Shown piece by piece: positions 1-8,042 of a stretch of 64,000 bases of DNA. Below the pieces are notes generated by a model. That model ran no database searches and was not told the DNA's origin. It saw nothing but the letters and a program-made list of their open reading frames with translations. How positions within the stretch are numbered: position 1 is the first letter of the stretch; each line of letters opens with the position of its first letter. The stretch is from contig JAWKWB010000004.1 in NCBI GenBank assembly GCA_041397775.1, positions 1 through 64,000 of the forward strand. The letters are read 5' to 3'. Both the position numbers and the translations under genes were made by a program. The DNA comes from Ga0077555 sp041397775 (GTDB lineage: Bacteria > Pseudomonadota > Alphaproteobacteria > Rhizobiales > Hyphomicrobiaceae).

Positions 1-1214
1 CGCGCAGCCTTCAGGTCCGCAAACGTCCTGTCCTCGCCCTCAAGCACAGCCACGTCACCCGTGAAGGTCTGCCAGCGCGCGACAATGACGTCGACATACT
101 TGGGATCGAGTTCGAGAAGCCGGGCGGATCGACCGGTCTGCTGGCAGGCGATCAGCGTCGTGCCCGCACCGCCGAAGGGATCGATCACGAGGTCGCGGGT
201 CTTGGAACTGTTGCGGATGGCCCGCTCGACCAGTTCCACCGGCTTCATGGTCGGATGCAGGTCGTTGACGCGCGGCTTGTCACAGAACCAGACGTCGCCT
301 TGGTCGCGATCCCCGCACCAGTAGTGCTCGGCGCCCGCCTTCCAGCCGTAGAGGATCGGCTCGTACTGCCGCTGATAATCCGAACGCCCGAGCGTGAAGG
401 TGTTCTTGGCCCAGATGACGAACGTCGACCACTTGCCGCCAGCGGCAAGCCAAGCTTGCTGCAGGGTGTGCAGTTCGGACGAACTCATGCAGACGTAGCA
501 GGCGCCTTTGGTCACCGCGAGCAGGTTGGTACATGCGGCCTGCAGGAAGGCGCCGAAATCGCTGCCGAGGGCGTCGTTGAGAATGCGGCGATCGTTGCTC
601 GCCCCTTTGGCCGGCTTGCCGTAGTCGACGTTGTACGGCGGGTCGGTAAAGGCCATGTCGGCCAACGCCCCCTGCATCAACCGCTCCACGTCGGCGCGTA
701 CGGTGGCATCCCCGCAGAGCACACGGTGCTCGCCAAGGATCCAGAGATCGCCGGGTCTGCTGCAGGGGACCTGCGGGGCTTCCGGGACAGCATCGGGATC
801 GGCGAGGCCAGAATCCGCGTCGGCGCCCAGAAGCTTGGAGAGTTGGTCGGGATCGAAGCCCGTCAGGTCGAGATCGTAGCCGTCGAGCTTCAAGTCGGCG
901 AACTCGAGTTTGAGGAGTTCGTCGTCCCACGCCGCGTTCTCGTGGCTGCGGTTGTCCATGAGCCGGTAGGCCCGCGCCTGGGAGGGCGTCAGGCCCTCGG
1001 CGACGTGGACCGGCACGGTCGTCATGCCGAGCGCCTTGGCCGCGGCAAGCCGTGTATGGCCGACGATGACCACCATCTTCTCGTCGACGACGATGGGTTG
1101 GCGGAACCCGAACTCGGCGATGGACGCCTTAACGGCGTCGATGGCCGTGGCGTTGTTGCGGGGATTGCGGGCGTAGGGGATTAGCCGGTCGACGGGAACT
1201 TCGGTGATGATCAT
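1..1214 (-). CDS. ParB-domain / site-specific DNA methyltransferase (3' end outside window)
   Basis: The minus-strand reading frame is open from ATG at 1214 to the window edge, about 404 codons, so the C-terminus is missing. Residues 1-95 look like a ParB/sulfiredoxin-type nuclease domain, with the motif GHTRLAAA near 52-59. Residues 155-390 are a DNA methyltransferase of the N4-cytosine/N6-adenine type: the catalytic DPPY is at 191-194 and the SAM-binding FGGAGTT is near 348-353. Such fusions are known from prophages and related elements of Hyphomicrobiales, usually near packaging or tail genes, which fits the tail and lysis genes upstream. The role inferred is methylation of element DNA; the target sequence cannot be told. 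No frameshift is seen in this gene, unlike its neighbours at 3.7-12 kb. Confidence 0.9.
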   Translation of the reverse strand, partial: MIITEVPVDRLIPYARNPRNNATAIDAVKASIAEFGFRQPIVVDEKMVVIVGHTRLAAAKALGMTTVPVHVAEGLTPSQARAYRLMDNRSHENAAWDDELLKLEFADLKLDGYDLDLTGFDPDQLSKLLGADADSGLADPDAVPEAPQVPCSRPGDLWILGEHRVLCGDATVRADVERLMQGALADMAFTDPPYNVDYGKPAKGASNDRRILNDALGSDFGAFLQAACTNLLAVTKGACYVCMSSSELHTLQQAWLAAGGKWSTFVIWAKNTFTLGRSDYQRQYEPILYGWKAGAEHYWCGDRDQGDVWFCDKPRVNDLHPTMKPVELVERAIRNSSKTRDLVIDPFGGAGTTLIACQQTGRSARLLELDPKYVDVIVARWQTFTGDVAVLEGEDRTFADLKAA

Positions 1215-1651
1215 GGGAACCTACGGCGTGATGGTCGTGTCGGACGATCGTCGGTGCGGACGCGCAGACATGATCGGCAGAATTGGGCAGGGGCAAAACG
1301 GCTAACGCGGGACCTCGTCTCAATGATTTCAGCGGGTTAGAGCCCTTCGAATCAAAACAAAATGGATTTTTGAAACGAAAAAAAACACGCAAATCCTGGG
1401 CGGCGGCGACAGCGCCTGTTTTTTAGGCAAAACAAGGGACCCAAGGGATGGTCAAGGACCTTTGATGTTGCATTGAACAAGGTTTTTGTTGCGCGGACGG
1501 GCGTCTGCGTAGTCGAGCGTGTCAAGTCTTTTTCGCACCGGCATCAATCGTCGACGCATTTCGGACCCTCAATTATAAGTGTTTGCCTATTTAATAGGCA
1601 TAAAAGATAGCTCAGGGCTTCTCGAACAGCCATGCTCAATGGCCATGCGCG
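1215..1651. other. Gene-free gap between methylase and lysozyme-like gene
   Basis: About 440 bases without a convincing reading frame. The composition is richer in A and T than the flanks, especially 1320-1600. A short perfect palindrome (8-base arms around one base) lies at about 1580-1596, followed on the plus strand by a short A-rich run; it could be a terminator for minus-strand transcription leaving the lysozyme-like gene, but the trailing bases are not clearly U-rich in that direction. Nothing else is recognised. Confidence 0.4.
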
Positions 1652-2476
1652 TCACCGCGCATTCATGAACCGCCACAGGCGGGGCACAAGATACGCTGCG
1701 GCAACCAGCACCAGCACAGATATCGCGAGCGTTGGCCACGACGGCATCGCGCCCGAAATCTGAGCCAGAGACGCTGCACCCACGCCACCGATACCAGCCA
1801 TGGCGCCAACGGCCGTCTGATCGAGCCGAAGCTCGTTGGCGCGACCGAACCGATGGCTCGCCACGGTGCGCGTTGCAACGCGGGGGCGGTGTGAGCGTGG
1901 CGCACGAACGTCGATCTTGGTCAGCGTCGCGAGTTGCTGGAGGATGACCATCGCTCCGATCTGCTGCGACACGGCCGACGACGACCAGACGCCGTCGCCG
2001 ACGTACTTGCCGCGGGCGTAATGCTGCGAGGCCGACCACAAGTACGGCGAGAGTGTCGTTGGATGATGCAGTCGGTAGCCCCAGCCGTTGTACCGCTCGA
2101 GTTCGTAGGCGATGCGCTCGACAGTCCATTCCGCAACCGTGTCGAGACGCTTCAACAGCAGCGCATCGACGGCGCTCTCTTCCCACGAGAACGGCGGTGT
2201 GCCGCGCGCCGGCCGGCCACGCGGGACATAGCGCGTCCGCGCGGTGAGCGGGTCGCCGTTGTGCAGGTGCGTGTCGAAATCGCCGTCGGCCTCCATAATG
2301 TGGATGAGACCGATCACGAACCAGGGCACGCCAGTTTCGCGCGCGACGTCGTCGTACCTCTGACGGTGCTGGAGGATCTGGTTGGCGGCCGCGAGAGCCT
2401 GCGTGCGGCGATTGCTGTGAAGCGTCAGCCTGTCCCAGAGGTCTGCGTACTCCGGCAGTAGCGATGGGTAGTCCAT
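1652..2476 (-). CDS. Putative phage lysozyme-like protein with C-terminal membrane anchor
   Basis: A 274-residue protein. The N-terminal two thirds (about 1-150) resembles phage-type peptidoglycan hydrolases of the lysozyme fold: a helix ending in a Glu-containing stretch (HIMEADGDFDTHLHNGD, Glu near 62) is placed like a catalytic Glu followed by a substrate-loop, and later come the conserved-looking segments PFSWEESAVDALL and YNGWGYR. Residues about 225-268 form one or two hydrophobic segments, so the enzyme may be membrane tethered, as in signal-arrest or fused holin/endolysin designs. It sits four bases from the tail gene and probably shares its transcript. Lysis of the host wall is inferred from fold resemblance and context, not shown. 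The family name is uncertain. Confidence 0.6.
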   Translation of the reverse strand: MDYPSLLPEYADLWDRLTLHSNRRTQALAAANQILQHRQRYDDVARETGVPWFVIGLIHIMEADGDFDTHLHNGDPLTARTRYVPRGRPARGTPPFSWEESAVDALLLKRLDTVAEWTVERIAYELERYNGWGYRLHHPTTLSPYLWSASQHYARGKYVGDGVWSSSAVSQQIGAMVILQQLATLTKIDVRAPRSHRPRVATRTVASHRFGRANELRLDQTAVGAMAGIGGVGAASLAQISGAMPSWPTLAISVLVLVAAAYLVPRLWRFMNAR

Positions 2477-2479
2477 GCT

Positions 2480-3010
2480 TCAGACCTCGAGAAGGCGCTT
2501 CAATTCATGCAGGGCGCGGGCCGAGACGTTTGGCAGCGATGCCTCGAACGTTGCGAGCGACTGATCTTTGACGAGTTCTTTGCCGACGCTCGGCCCGTAA
2601 AGCTGGCGAATAGGAAAGCGGCGCGGGGTGCGCCGCTTGTAGGCTCCGCCGGCGTATTTGCCGACGATGAACGCGGACCGGTACTGCTGGTGCTTGCCCC
2701 AGACCTTGGCCCGCACGCCGTAGGTGAACTGTCGGGCGCCGAACAGCCGCAGCGGCAGGTAGGGCCCCGTCCCCTTGATGGCGGTCTGAAGGGTTGTCGA
2801 TGTCGACGGCTTGAACGTCACGCCGGCATCGATGAGCGGTCGCTGAATGTCAGACTGCTTGCGCAGGGCCCGTTTGACCGCCGTGAACGTGGGTCGGCCT
2901 GTCCGGTTCAGGGCGCGGGAGAAGGCGAGGGCCGCGGTCTTGCGACCCACGAGAAGCAGCGCCGCTTCGTACATCCGGCGCACGTCATCGCGTTCCCGAA
3001 TGACGATCAC
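2480..3010 (-). CDS. Phage minor tail protein Z-like
   Basis: A 176-residue basic protein. The order of features (N-terminal AALAFSRALNRTGRPTFTAVKRAL, then a beta-rich middle, then a basic RRTPRRFPIRQLYGPSVGK stretch and an amphipathic C-terminus) matches the prophage minor tail protein Z family of lambda-like phages, which helps complete the tail. It overlaps nothing and is followed after a few bases by the lysozyme-like gene on the same strand. No head, portal or terminase genes are in the window; they may lie beyond its left edge. The gene is intact. Confidence 0.7.
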   Translation of the reverse strand: MIVIRERDDVRRMYEAALLLVGRKTAALAFSRALNRTGRPTFTAVKRALRKQSDIQRPLIDAGVTFKPSTSTTLQTAIKGTGPYLPLRLFGARQFTYGVRAKVWGKHQQYRSAFIVGKYAGGAYKRRTPRRFPIRQLYGPSVGKELVKDQSLATFEASLPNVSARALHELKRLLEV

Positions 3011-3093
3011 CGGCGCTGCCTCTGTTATTCATGCGAGCGAAGCACGCCCAAGGTAGCTATCTTTTGCCCGAAATCCGTTGCAGGTGTCCAACC

Positions 3094-3498
3094 CTAAAGT
3101 GTTGCAACATTTCGTGTGCCCTCCGCATTGAGCCGGCTCGCGATCTTGGTCAGCGCCAACTGCCAGCGGCGCCACGCGGTGGTGCGATCGCAGCCGAGCT
3201 CCACGCAGATCACCTTCCAGGGGATGCGGGCTGCACGCGACCACACCAGCCGCCGCTCGTCTTCCTCGATCCACAGGATCCAGTCGGTGGTCTGCTCCAG
3301 CCGTGTGATGGCCGCAGCGGACGGCCAGACCCGCATGGGAACGGGCTCCATCGCGGCGATCTCCTGGCGCGTGCGCACGATCTGCGGCCACGCGCTGAAG
3401 TAGCCGGGCACTTTGACCGGCGGCAGTTTGCGCAACGTGCGGATCGCTTCCTCGAAGTGGTCCGCGACCGTCTCGGCGGTCCAGCGTGTCTCAGCCAT
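3094..3498 (-). CDS. DUF6362 family protein (helix-turn-helix-like)
   Basis: About 134 residues from the ATG at 3498; an upstream in-frame ATG at 3543 exists but lies inside the preceding small gene. The protein resembles DUF6362 proteins of Hyphomicrobiales prophages: MAETRWTAETVADHFEEA at the start, a central WPSAAAITRLEQTTDWILW, and a C-terminal helix-turn-helix-like stretch CVELGCDRTTAWRRWQ that suggests DNA binding or a terminase-small-subunit-like job. Its start overlaps the stop of the small gene at 3491-3679, so translation is probably coupled. Function is not established for the family. Confidence 0.75.
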   Translation of the reverse strand: MAETRWTAETVADHFEEAIRTLRKLPPVKVPGYFSAWPQIVRTRQEIAAMEPVPMRVWPSAAAITRLEQTTDWILWIEEDERRLVWSRAARIPWKVICVELGCDRTTAWRRWQLALTKIASRLNAEGTRNVATL

Positions 3499-3679
3499 GT
3501 TGTCCCGTCCTGTTCTGGCCGCGTGGGCCGTAGAGACGCTCACCGAGTTGACGTAGGAGTTCGCGTTCGGGCCAGGTCAGCCGCTGGTCTTCGAGCGAGA
3601 CCGCGAGCAGCCCCTGTTCCTGCCAGCCCTCGCGTTTGACTTGTTCGGGATCACGACGTCGGCCGCCGTAGCCGGGGAT
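3491..3679 (-). pseudogene. Small phage protein, start lost by a probable one-base deletion
   Basis: About 60 codons on the minus strand reading GIPGYGGRRRDPEQVKREGW at the start and WPERELLRQLGERLYG later, ending at the TGA 3493-3491 inside the ATG region of the DUF6362 gene. I recall similar short proteins beside DUF6362 genes in rhizobial prophages. In the present sequence no ATG or GTG is in this frame: an ATG at 3684 lies one base out of frame, and one extra G after it would restore the reading. This fits the pattern of single-base losses in this region. It could also be translated from a non-standard start. Confidence 0.5.
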
Positions 3680-3685
3680 GCCATC

Positions 3686-4101
3686 TCATCGATTTGCTCC
3701 CTTTTCCCGGCGAGGAAATTCCACCGCTGTACCGGGGGCGGTGGGGTAGGTGCGACCCCCCTCCGTTGCCGTTTGCTCCTTGCCTGAAAAGGCCTTGGAT
3801 CGCGTAGCGGCGATGCTGGCAGCCAATCGCTGCCCCTGCTCTCGTCGTGCCTCACTCACAGGACCACGCCACGGATTGCTGCCCATCCGGAACGGCCACG
3901 ACGGGCAGGTGACGGACACGCACAGGCGAACTTCCCGTACCGATCCTGCACAGCAGTCGACGCAGCGCAGTCGCAGCGCCTGAGTGGGCTCATCCGGGCG
4001 TGGCCGAGCTGTTGCAACTCATCGACGCTCAGGGTGCGCGGGTCTCGGCCGACGGCGTTGCCGTCGTACTCCTCGAGCCCGACGGTGCGCTGGACGGTCA
4101 T
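3686..4101 (-). pseudogene. Phage hypothetical protein with Cys-rich ribbon, frameshifted
   Basis: The gene begins at ATG 4101, overlapping the stop of the RuvC-like gene, and reads MTVQRTVGLEEYDGNAVG up to about MSP near 3990. From there the expected continuation (LRLRCVDCCAGSVREVRLC then VTCPSWPFRMGSNPWR) is one frame away. One additional C in the CCC run near 3985 would join the two parts into one protein of about 138 residues. The Cys pattern (CxxCC, then C and C) suggests a zinc-binding ribbon; proteins of this kind are common small neighbours of phage replication genes. As it stands the product is out of frame. Confidence 0.6.
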
Positions 4102-4614
4102 CGCACGCCTCCCTCGGTCGCGATGGCCCACAGCAGGATCGCCAGCGCATCGGCCTCGTTGTCGTCCGCCGGGCTGAACCCGCGCCGACGGACAGCGGAC
4201 ATCACCGCCTGCTTGTCGGCGTTGCCCTTGTCGGTCACGAACCGCTTGATGGTGCCCACCGGCACGCCCTGGTAAGGGCACCCCGGTTTCCTCGCACCAC
4301 GCGGTCAGCGTCGCGAGGAGGCCGCCGTAGACATGCGCCGCGTCGGTGCCGGCGTGGCGACGGACTTCCTCGAAATGGATCGCGCCGATCGGGCCGGTAT
4401 CGCGTCGTACGCAGCCGAGCCAGTTTCGGAACCGGAGGTAGCGCATGCCACCGCCATCGTAGCGGCTGGGGCGCAGGGAGAGCACGCCGCTGGCAATGCT
4501 GCCGTCGCCGGCGCGGATCGCCCAGCCGGTGGTCGTGCCGAGATCCAGCGCGAGCAGAGGGATGCACGGCAGGCTTGCCATAGCCGCAGGCATAGTGAGA
4601 GTCGTCGAAGCCAT
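4098..4614 (-). pseudogene. RuvC-like Holliday junction resolvase, frameshifted
   Basis: Start ATG 4614 follows a GGAGA ribosome site. The N-terminus reads LLALDLGTTTGWAIR (first catalytic Asp of the RNase H-like fold), then IHFEEVRRH with a catalytic Glu, matching phage RuvC-type resolvases, which cut branched DNA during replication and packaging. Near 4273 a single extra T throws the frame. Beyond it the neighbouring frame reads YQGVPVGTIKRFVTDKGNA and then DDNEADALAILLWA, the expected C-terminal catalytic segment, and stops at 4098, overlapping the next gene's ATG. The intact protein would be about 172 residues. The gene is a pseudogene or there is a sequence error. Confidence 0.8.
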
Positions 4615-4695
4615 GATGGTCTCCGTTGCAGGGATCGTTGGTGGTGGAAGACGACGGCAGCTTGGTGCTTGCCGGCTTGGGCTGCCGTCGTCGGA

Positions 4696-5037
4696 TCAAC
4701 GCATACGAAAGGCGGTGGGTTTTCTGCGTCGTCGCCGCGCGAGAAGCTGGCGCTGCCGGCTGTGGGCACCTTTGCTGACAGCCGCACCGGCGCGGTGATG
4801 CTTGTGGCATCGACGATTAGGGTTTTTGGCCTTCAGCGCGGTCGCGATTTCAAACGGTGCATCGCACTCGGGGCAGAAGCTGGCCCAACGGATCAGCGGC
4901 ACCTGCACACCGTCGGCCCGGTGATAGAGCTCGCTGCCGACGACCACATAGCGCTGACCTTCCCACATCAGGACCGTGTCGAGTGGCGGCAGAATTTTGA
5001 AGTTTATGGCGTGGACCATCCGGGGTCGGCGGGTCAT
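4696..5037 (-). CDS. Hypothetical phage protein with possible zinc ribbon
   Basis: A 113-residue protein starting with MTRRPRMVHAINFKILPPL. It contains CPECDAPFE at about 53-61 and a CHKHH at about 77-81, which could bind one metal ion; the C-terminal 30 residues are strongly basic and Arg-rich. Its ATG overlaps the TGA of the 36-residue reading frame upstream (ATGA), so the two are probably translated together. I do not recognise a named family; DNA or RNA binding is a guess from the composition. Confidence 0.6.
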   Translation of the reverse strand: MTRRPRMVHAINFKILPPLDTVLMWEGQRYVVVGSELYHRADGVQVPLIRWASFCPECDAPFEIATALKAKNPNRRCHKHHRAGAAVSKGAHSRQRQLLARRRRRKPTAFRMR

Positions 5038-5144
5038 ATCTGCACCCCGCCGAATTGCAGTTGCAGAAGCATCTCTGCGCTTATTATTTCTTGGTTCTGG
5101 TCGCGGGATCTTACCGCGACCAGATATAATAATAAGGCTTTCAT
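5034..5144 (-). CDS. 36-residue leader-like small protein
   Basis: ATG at 5144 is preceded by a strong GGAGGAG ribosome site at a good distance. The product starts MKALLLYLVAVRSRDQ and ends LQFGGVQI; its TGA (5036-5034) overlaps the ATG of the next gene. Its coding sequence contains a 10-base perfect inverted repeat (about 5098-5122), so the mRNA forms a hairpin close to the start. The strong ribosome site plus overlap suggests a real small gene or a leader that couples translation. It is too short for family assignment. Confidence 0.5.
   Translation of the reverse strand: MKALLLYLVAVRSRDQNQEIISAEMLLQLQFGGVQI
5098..5122. promoter_or_regulatory. Inverted repeat within small ORF
   Basis: The arms CTGGTCGCGG and CCGCGACCAG pair perfectly over 10 bases around a 7-base loop, just inside the 36-residue gene. 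No run of T follows on either side, so an intrinsic terminator is unlikely. A translational control hairpin or a protein-binding site is possible. Confidence 0.4.
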
Positions 5145-5199
5145 ACTAACTCCTCCAGACAGGAGCCAAGTGCTTGTTGGCATTGGTGAATTTCTCCGT

Positions 5200-5326
5200 T
5201 TTTGAGGACTAAGTGAGGACTTCAGTCACTAAGTCCTCCGACCTCGCAAGTCATTGATTTGCTTGAGGGAGGACTGAGGACTTCGGGAAAGGTCCTAGGA
5301 CTTAGTGAGGACTTGAGTTGCCCTCG
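5200..5326. repeat. Iteron-like AGGACT(T/A)AGTG repeats
   Basis: The motif AGGACT, often as GAGGACTTAGTG or its complement CACTAAGTCCTC, occurs at least six times in about 120 bases: near 5204, 5214, 5231 (inverted), 5271, 5277, 5299 and 5308. Two of them form a long imperfect palindrome at 5203-5236. Clusters like this next to phage replication genes often act as operators or as replication origin iterons; which applies here is inference. They lie between the ATPase remnant and the small genes at 5.0 kb. Confidence 0.55.
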
Positions 5327-5618
5327 GCCCCCTCGGGATAGACCCATACCGAGGGGTTCTCGACCTCCAGACAGGCACCCGTCTGGGTACATTTGAAGTG
5401 AGATGGGAGGACCGGTTGGAGCGCCGGTCGGATCTCACCGGTGGCATCATCGACGGCATCACCGGTCGGGAATTCCATACCCTCGGCGACCAGGTAGCCG
5501 AAGCGTGAGCGCACCACCGGATAACCGAATGCGGTGCCATCCCGGAGGAACTTCACGAAGCCCTTGGTGGTCAGGACGCTGAGCCGCTCACGGATCGCGA
5601 ACTTGCTACCGAGGCCAG
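5302..5618 (-). pseudogene. 3' part of prophage ATPase gene, cut by IS1380-family insertion
   Basis: The frame reads GLGSKFAIRERLSVLTTKGF and then KFLRDGTAFGYPVVRSRFGYL, ending at 5302. This is the C-terminal winged-helix-like tail of the ATPase whose upstream part lies at 7224-8040. The insertion sequence at 5623-7219 separates the two. Joining the flanks across the target duplication brings the pieces together, but one more single-base shift near 7245 is needed to keep one frame, so the gene was damaged more than once. The formal open frame to 5628 borrows its ATG from the junction with the insertion sequence and is probably not a real start. Confidence 0.65.
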
Positions 5619-7223
5619 CTAGCCGCAATTATTCACGAGGGTGTTCGAGGCGATATGATGGGCGGCGACGAAGCCGTTGGTTTAGCGTAACATTCTGGTG
5701 TCGAAGCAGAGCGTGCGCGTCGCCAGAGCTCACCACCGTCCATCACCATGCACGCTATGCCCAATCTGCCCGGCCTGTCACCGGTCGAGGTTAAGTCGCT
5801 CACAGCCACATTCGATGCGGGCCGCCTGTCGTCGGACGGTGGACTGATTGTGTTGCGCGAGATCGAACGACGGCTCAGCTTGGCCGATACCATCACGGGC
5901 CCACTCCGGGACCTGCGCGATCCGACCCGCATCCGCCACAGCTACGCCGAGATGGCGCGGGCAAGGATGCTGATGATCGCCGCCGGCTACGAGGATTGCG
6001 ACGACGTCGACACGTTGCGCTCCGATCCCGCGTTGAAGGTTGCGGTGGGCCGTTGCCCGGAGACTGGCACCGACCTGATGAGCCAGCCGACGTTGTCGCG
6101 GCTGGAGAACCTCGCCGACTGGCGTGCGCTTGCCCGCATCGGGCTCGGCCAGATCGATCTCTACTGCAGGAGCTTCGCGCGGCCACCGACGCGCATCGTG
6201 CTCGATATCGATGACACGGACGATCCCGTGCACGGCCAGCAGGAACTGGCGCTGTTCAACGCTCACTACGACTGCACCTGCTTCCAGCCGATCCATATCT
6301 TCGACGGCCTCTCGGGCAAGCCAATTCTCTCGCTCCTGCGCCCCGGCAAGCGGCCGTCCGGCGAGGAGGTCGCGAAGGTCCTGCGCCATGTGATCCGGCG
6401 CGTCCGCAAGCACTGGCCGGGTGTCGCCATTCTCGTGCGCGGCGACAGCCATTACTGCAGCGAGCCTGCATTGGTGCTGCTGGAGGCGATGCGCTGCGAC
6501 TACATCATCGGCTTCGCCATCAATGCGAAGCTGTTGGAGATCGCGGCGCCTTGGCGCGAACAATGCGATTGCCGCCGCTCGAAGTTCAAGCCGACCGTGC
6601 GCCGCTTCCATCAACTCGCGTATCGAGCGCGCCAGTGGAGCCGGTCGCGCAAGCTCGTCGCCCGCGTCGAGGCGACCGCACTCGGCACCGACGTTCGCTT
6701 CATCGTGACGAGCCTCGAAGGTCGCGGGAAAACGCTCTACGAGAAGGTGTTCTGTGCCCGTGGCAACGCCGAGAACCTGATCAAGGACATGAAGCGCTTC
6801 ACGCGCTCCGACAAAACGGCGTGCTCGCGATGGCAGGCGAACCAGTTCAGGCTGTTCCTGCACGTCGGCGCCTACTGGCTGCTGCATTCCCTGCGGCAGG
6901 CGGCACCGAAACGTTCGCGCTGGCGCGGCGCAACATTCGAGACGATCCGGCGTGTGTTCGTGAAGGTCGCCGTCCGCGTCCAGGAACTGAAGGGCAAAAT
7001 CAAGCTCGCGTTCCCGGCCAGCTATCCGCAGGCGGCCATGCTCGCAATGATGACCGGCGCCATCACGACAGGTGGCCCGTAACCGACGCGGCAGCCGCCG
7101 CTGGAGCCCTCACCCGTCAACCCCGAACGCGTTCCTAAGGTCACCGAAGCCACAGCCGTCCACCCGGCCGATGCCTCATGCTCCATCGCTAGCCGAAGTC
7201 CGCTCACGAATAAAAGAGGCTAG
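5619..7223 (+). mobile_element. IS1380-family insertion sequence with CTAG target duplication
   Basis: The element proper spans 5623-7219 (1597 bases). Its ends form imperfect inverted repeats beginning CC(G/T)C and sharing TTATTC and GAG. CTAG occurs directly outside both ends (5619-5622 and 7220-7223), as expected of a 4-base target duplication made on insertion. It holds one intact transposase gene. It sits inside the prophage ATPase gene, which it disrupts. The intact transposase and clean duplication suggest a fairly recent insertion compared with the surrounding decay. Confidence 0.85.
5748..7082 (+). CDS. IS1380-family DDE transposase
   Basis: A 444-residue transposase, close to the usual length of the family. 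Acidic catalytic candidates are in RIVLDIDDTDDPVHGQQE (about 145-162), VRGDSHYCSEPALV (about 225-238) and the Glu of CARGNAENLIKDMKR (about 340-354); this DDE arrangement is typical of IS1380/ISEcp1-like enzymes that move DNA by cut-and-paste. The frame is unbroken. The ATG at 5748 is followed six bases later by a second one (5754), and either could be used. Confidence 0.9.
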   Translation: MHAMPNLPGLSPVEVKSLTATFDAGRLSSDGGLIVLREIERRLSLADTITGPLRDLRDPTRIRHSYAEMARARMLMIAAGYEDCDDVDTLRSDPALKVAVGRCPETGTDLMSQPTLSRLENLADWRALARIGLGQIDLYCRSFARPPTRIVLDIDDTDDPVHGQQELALFNAHYDCTCFQPIHIFDGLSGKPILSLLRPGKRPSGEEVAKVLRHVIRRVRKHWPGVAILVRGDSHYCSEPALVLLEAMRCDYIIGFAINAKLLEIAAPWREQCDCRRSKFKPTVRRFHQLAYRARQWSRSRKLVARVEATALGTDVRFIVTSLEGRGKTLYEKVFCARGNAENLIKDMKRFTRSDKTACSRWQANQFRLFLHVGAYWLLHSLRQAAPKRSRWRGATFETIRRVFVKVAVRVQELKGKIKLAFPASYPQAAMLAMMTGAITTGGP

Positions 7224-8040
7224 CATATTCACTTTCCTACCTCCGCGATGCACGCGCAAGCAGCAAAGATCTCATAGGTGTAGAGCCGGCGCTCGGCCGC
7301 TTCCGAGATCAAAATGCTGAGAATGACATCGTGTCGGCGGACGCGCTCCGCATCGTGCTTGGCACCAACCTCCCGGCGGGCCAATCGCTCGTTCATTGGG
7401 TTCAGTTCAACCCAGCGGTCTTTGACCTTGTCGATCAGCTTGGGTCGCAACGCCGGTCCGTTACGCAACTCGATCTCAAGGCGCCGCTGCGGTTGTCCTC
7501 GTCCGGCCGGTGCATCAACAGCCCCGATGTGTAGAACCCACGCAGTGCACTGGCGCCGGAGAGCGCCTGGAACAGATCCTCGCCCACGAGCTTCCTGTTC
7601 ATCTTGCGTGTGTGGTGAGCCAGGATCACACCGCAGTCCGGTGCGACAGCGTCCCGCAGCCGTTCGACACGGTCCGTCAGGAAGAACATCATCGCGTCGT
7701 TGTCGTTCTCACCGCCGCCACTCTCGCCGCCGTCGAAGAGATTGCGGATGGGATCGAGGCAGATGATGTCGGGCGCCGCCTCGGGGAAATGCCGGCGAAT
7801 GGCATCGATCACGGCGGCCAAACCCTTGTCGTCCAGCATCAGCTTGAGCTTGGGCGTCGCAATCTGGTTCTCTCGCGCCAACGCCAGGACGTCACGATCG
7901 AGGCCCAACTCCGCAACCGTTGGAAAGTTCTTCTCGTTGGGAAGAAAGTCGGCGCGCTGGCCCTGGGCGGAAACAACCCAGCCCTGGTGCCCCCCTTTCT
8001 GTCGCGTGTGCTTGTGCGTCCATATTCTCTCGTAGATCAT
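7224..8040 (-). pseudogene. Prophage AAA/RecA-like ATPase, 5' part, frameshifted and IS-interrupted
   Basis: ATG 8040 follows GAGGAGG at a proper distance. The protein reads ARENQIATPKLKLMLDD, then DIICLDPIRNLFDGG (a Walker B strand ending in Asp) and GVILAHHTRKMN followed by ALSGASALRGFYTSG, typical of the RecA-like ATPases that replication modules of rhizobial prophages carry. No Walker A is visible in the N-terminal 60 residues, so the gene may lack its true start. Near 7490 the frame shifts by one base: the other frame continues ELRNGPALRPKLIDKVKDRW up to about 7250. The rest of the gene lies beyond the insertion sequence at 5302-5618. It is not functional as read. Confidence 0.7.
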
Positions 8041-8042
8041 TG

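Noticed and set aside
5200..5326. CRISPR array
   Set aside because: The repeated unit is about 6-12 bases, occurs in both orientations and has no regular spacers; no cas gene is in the window.
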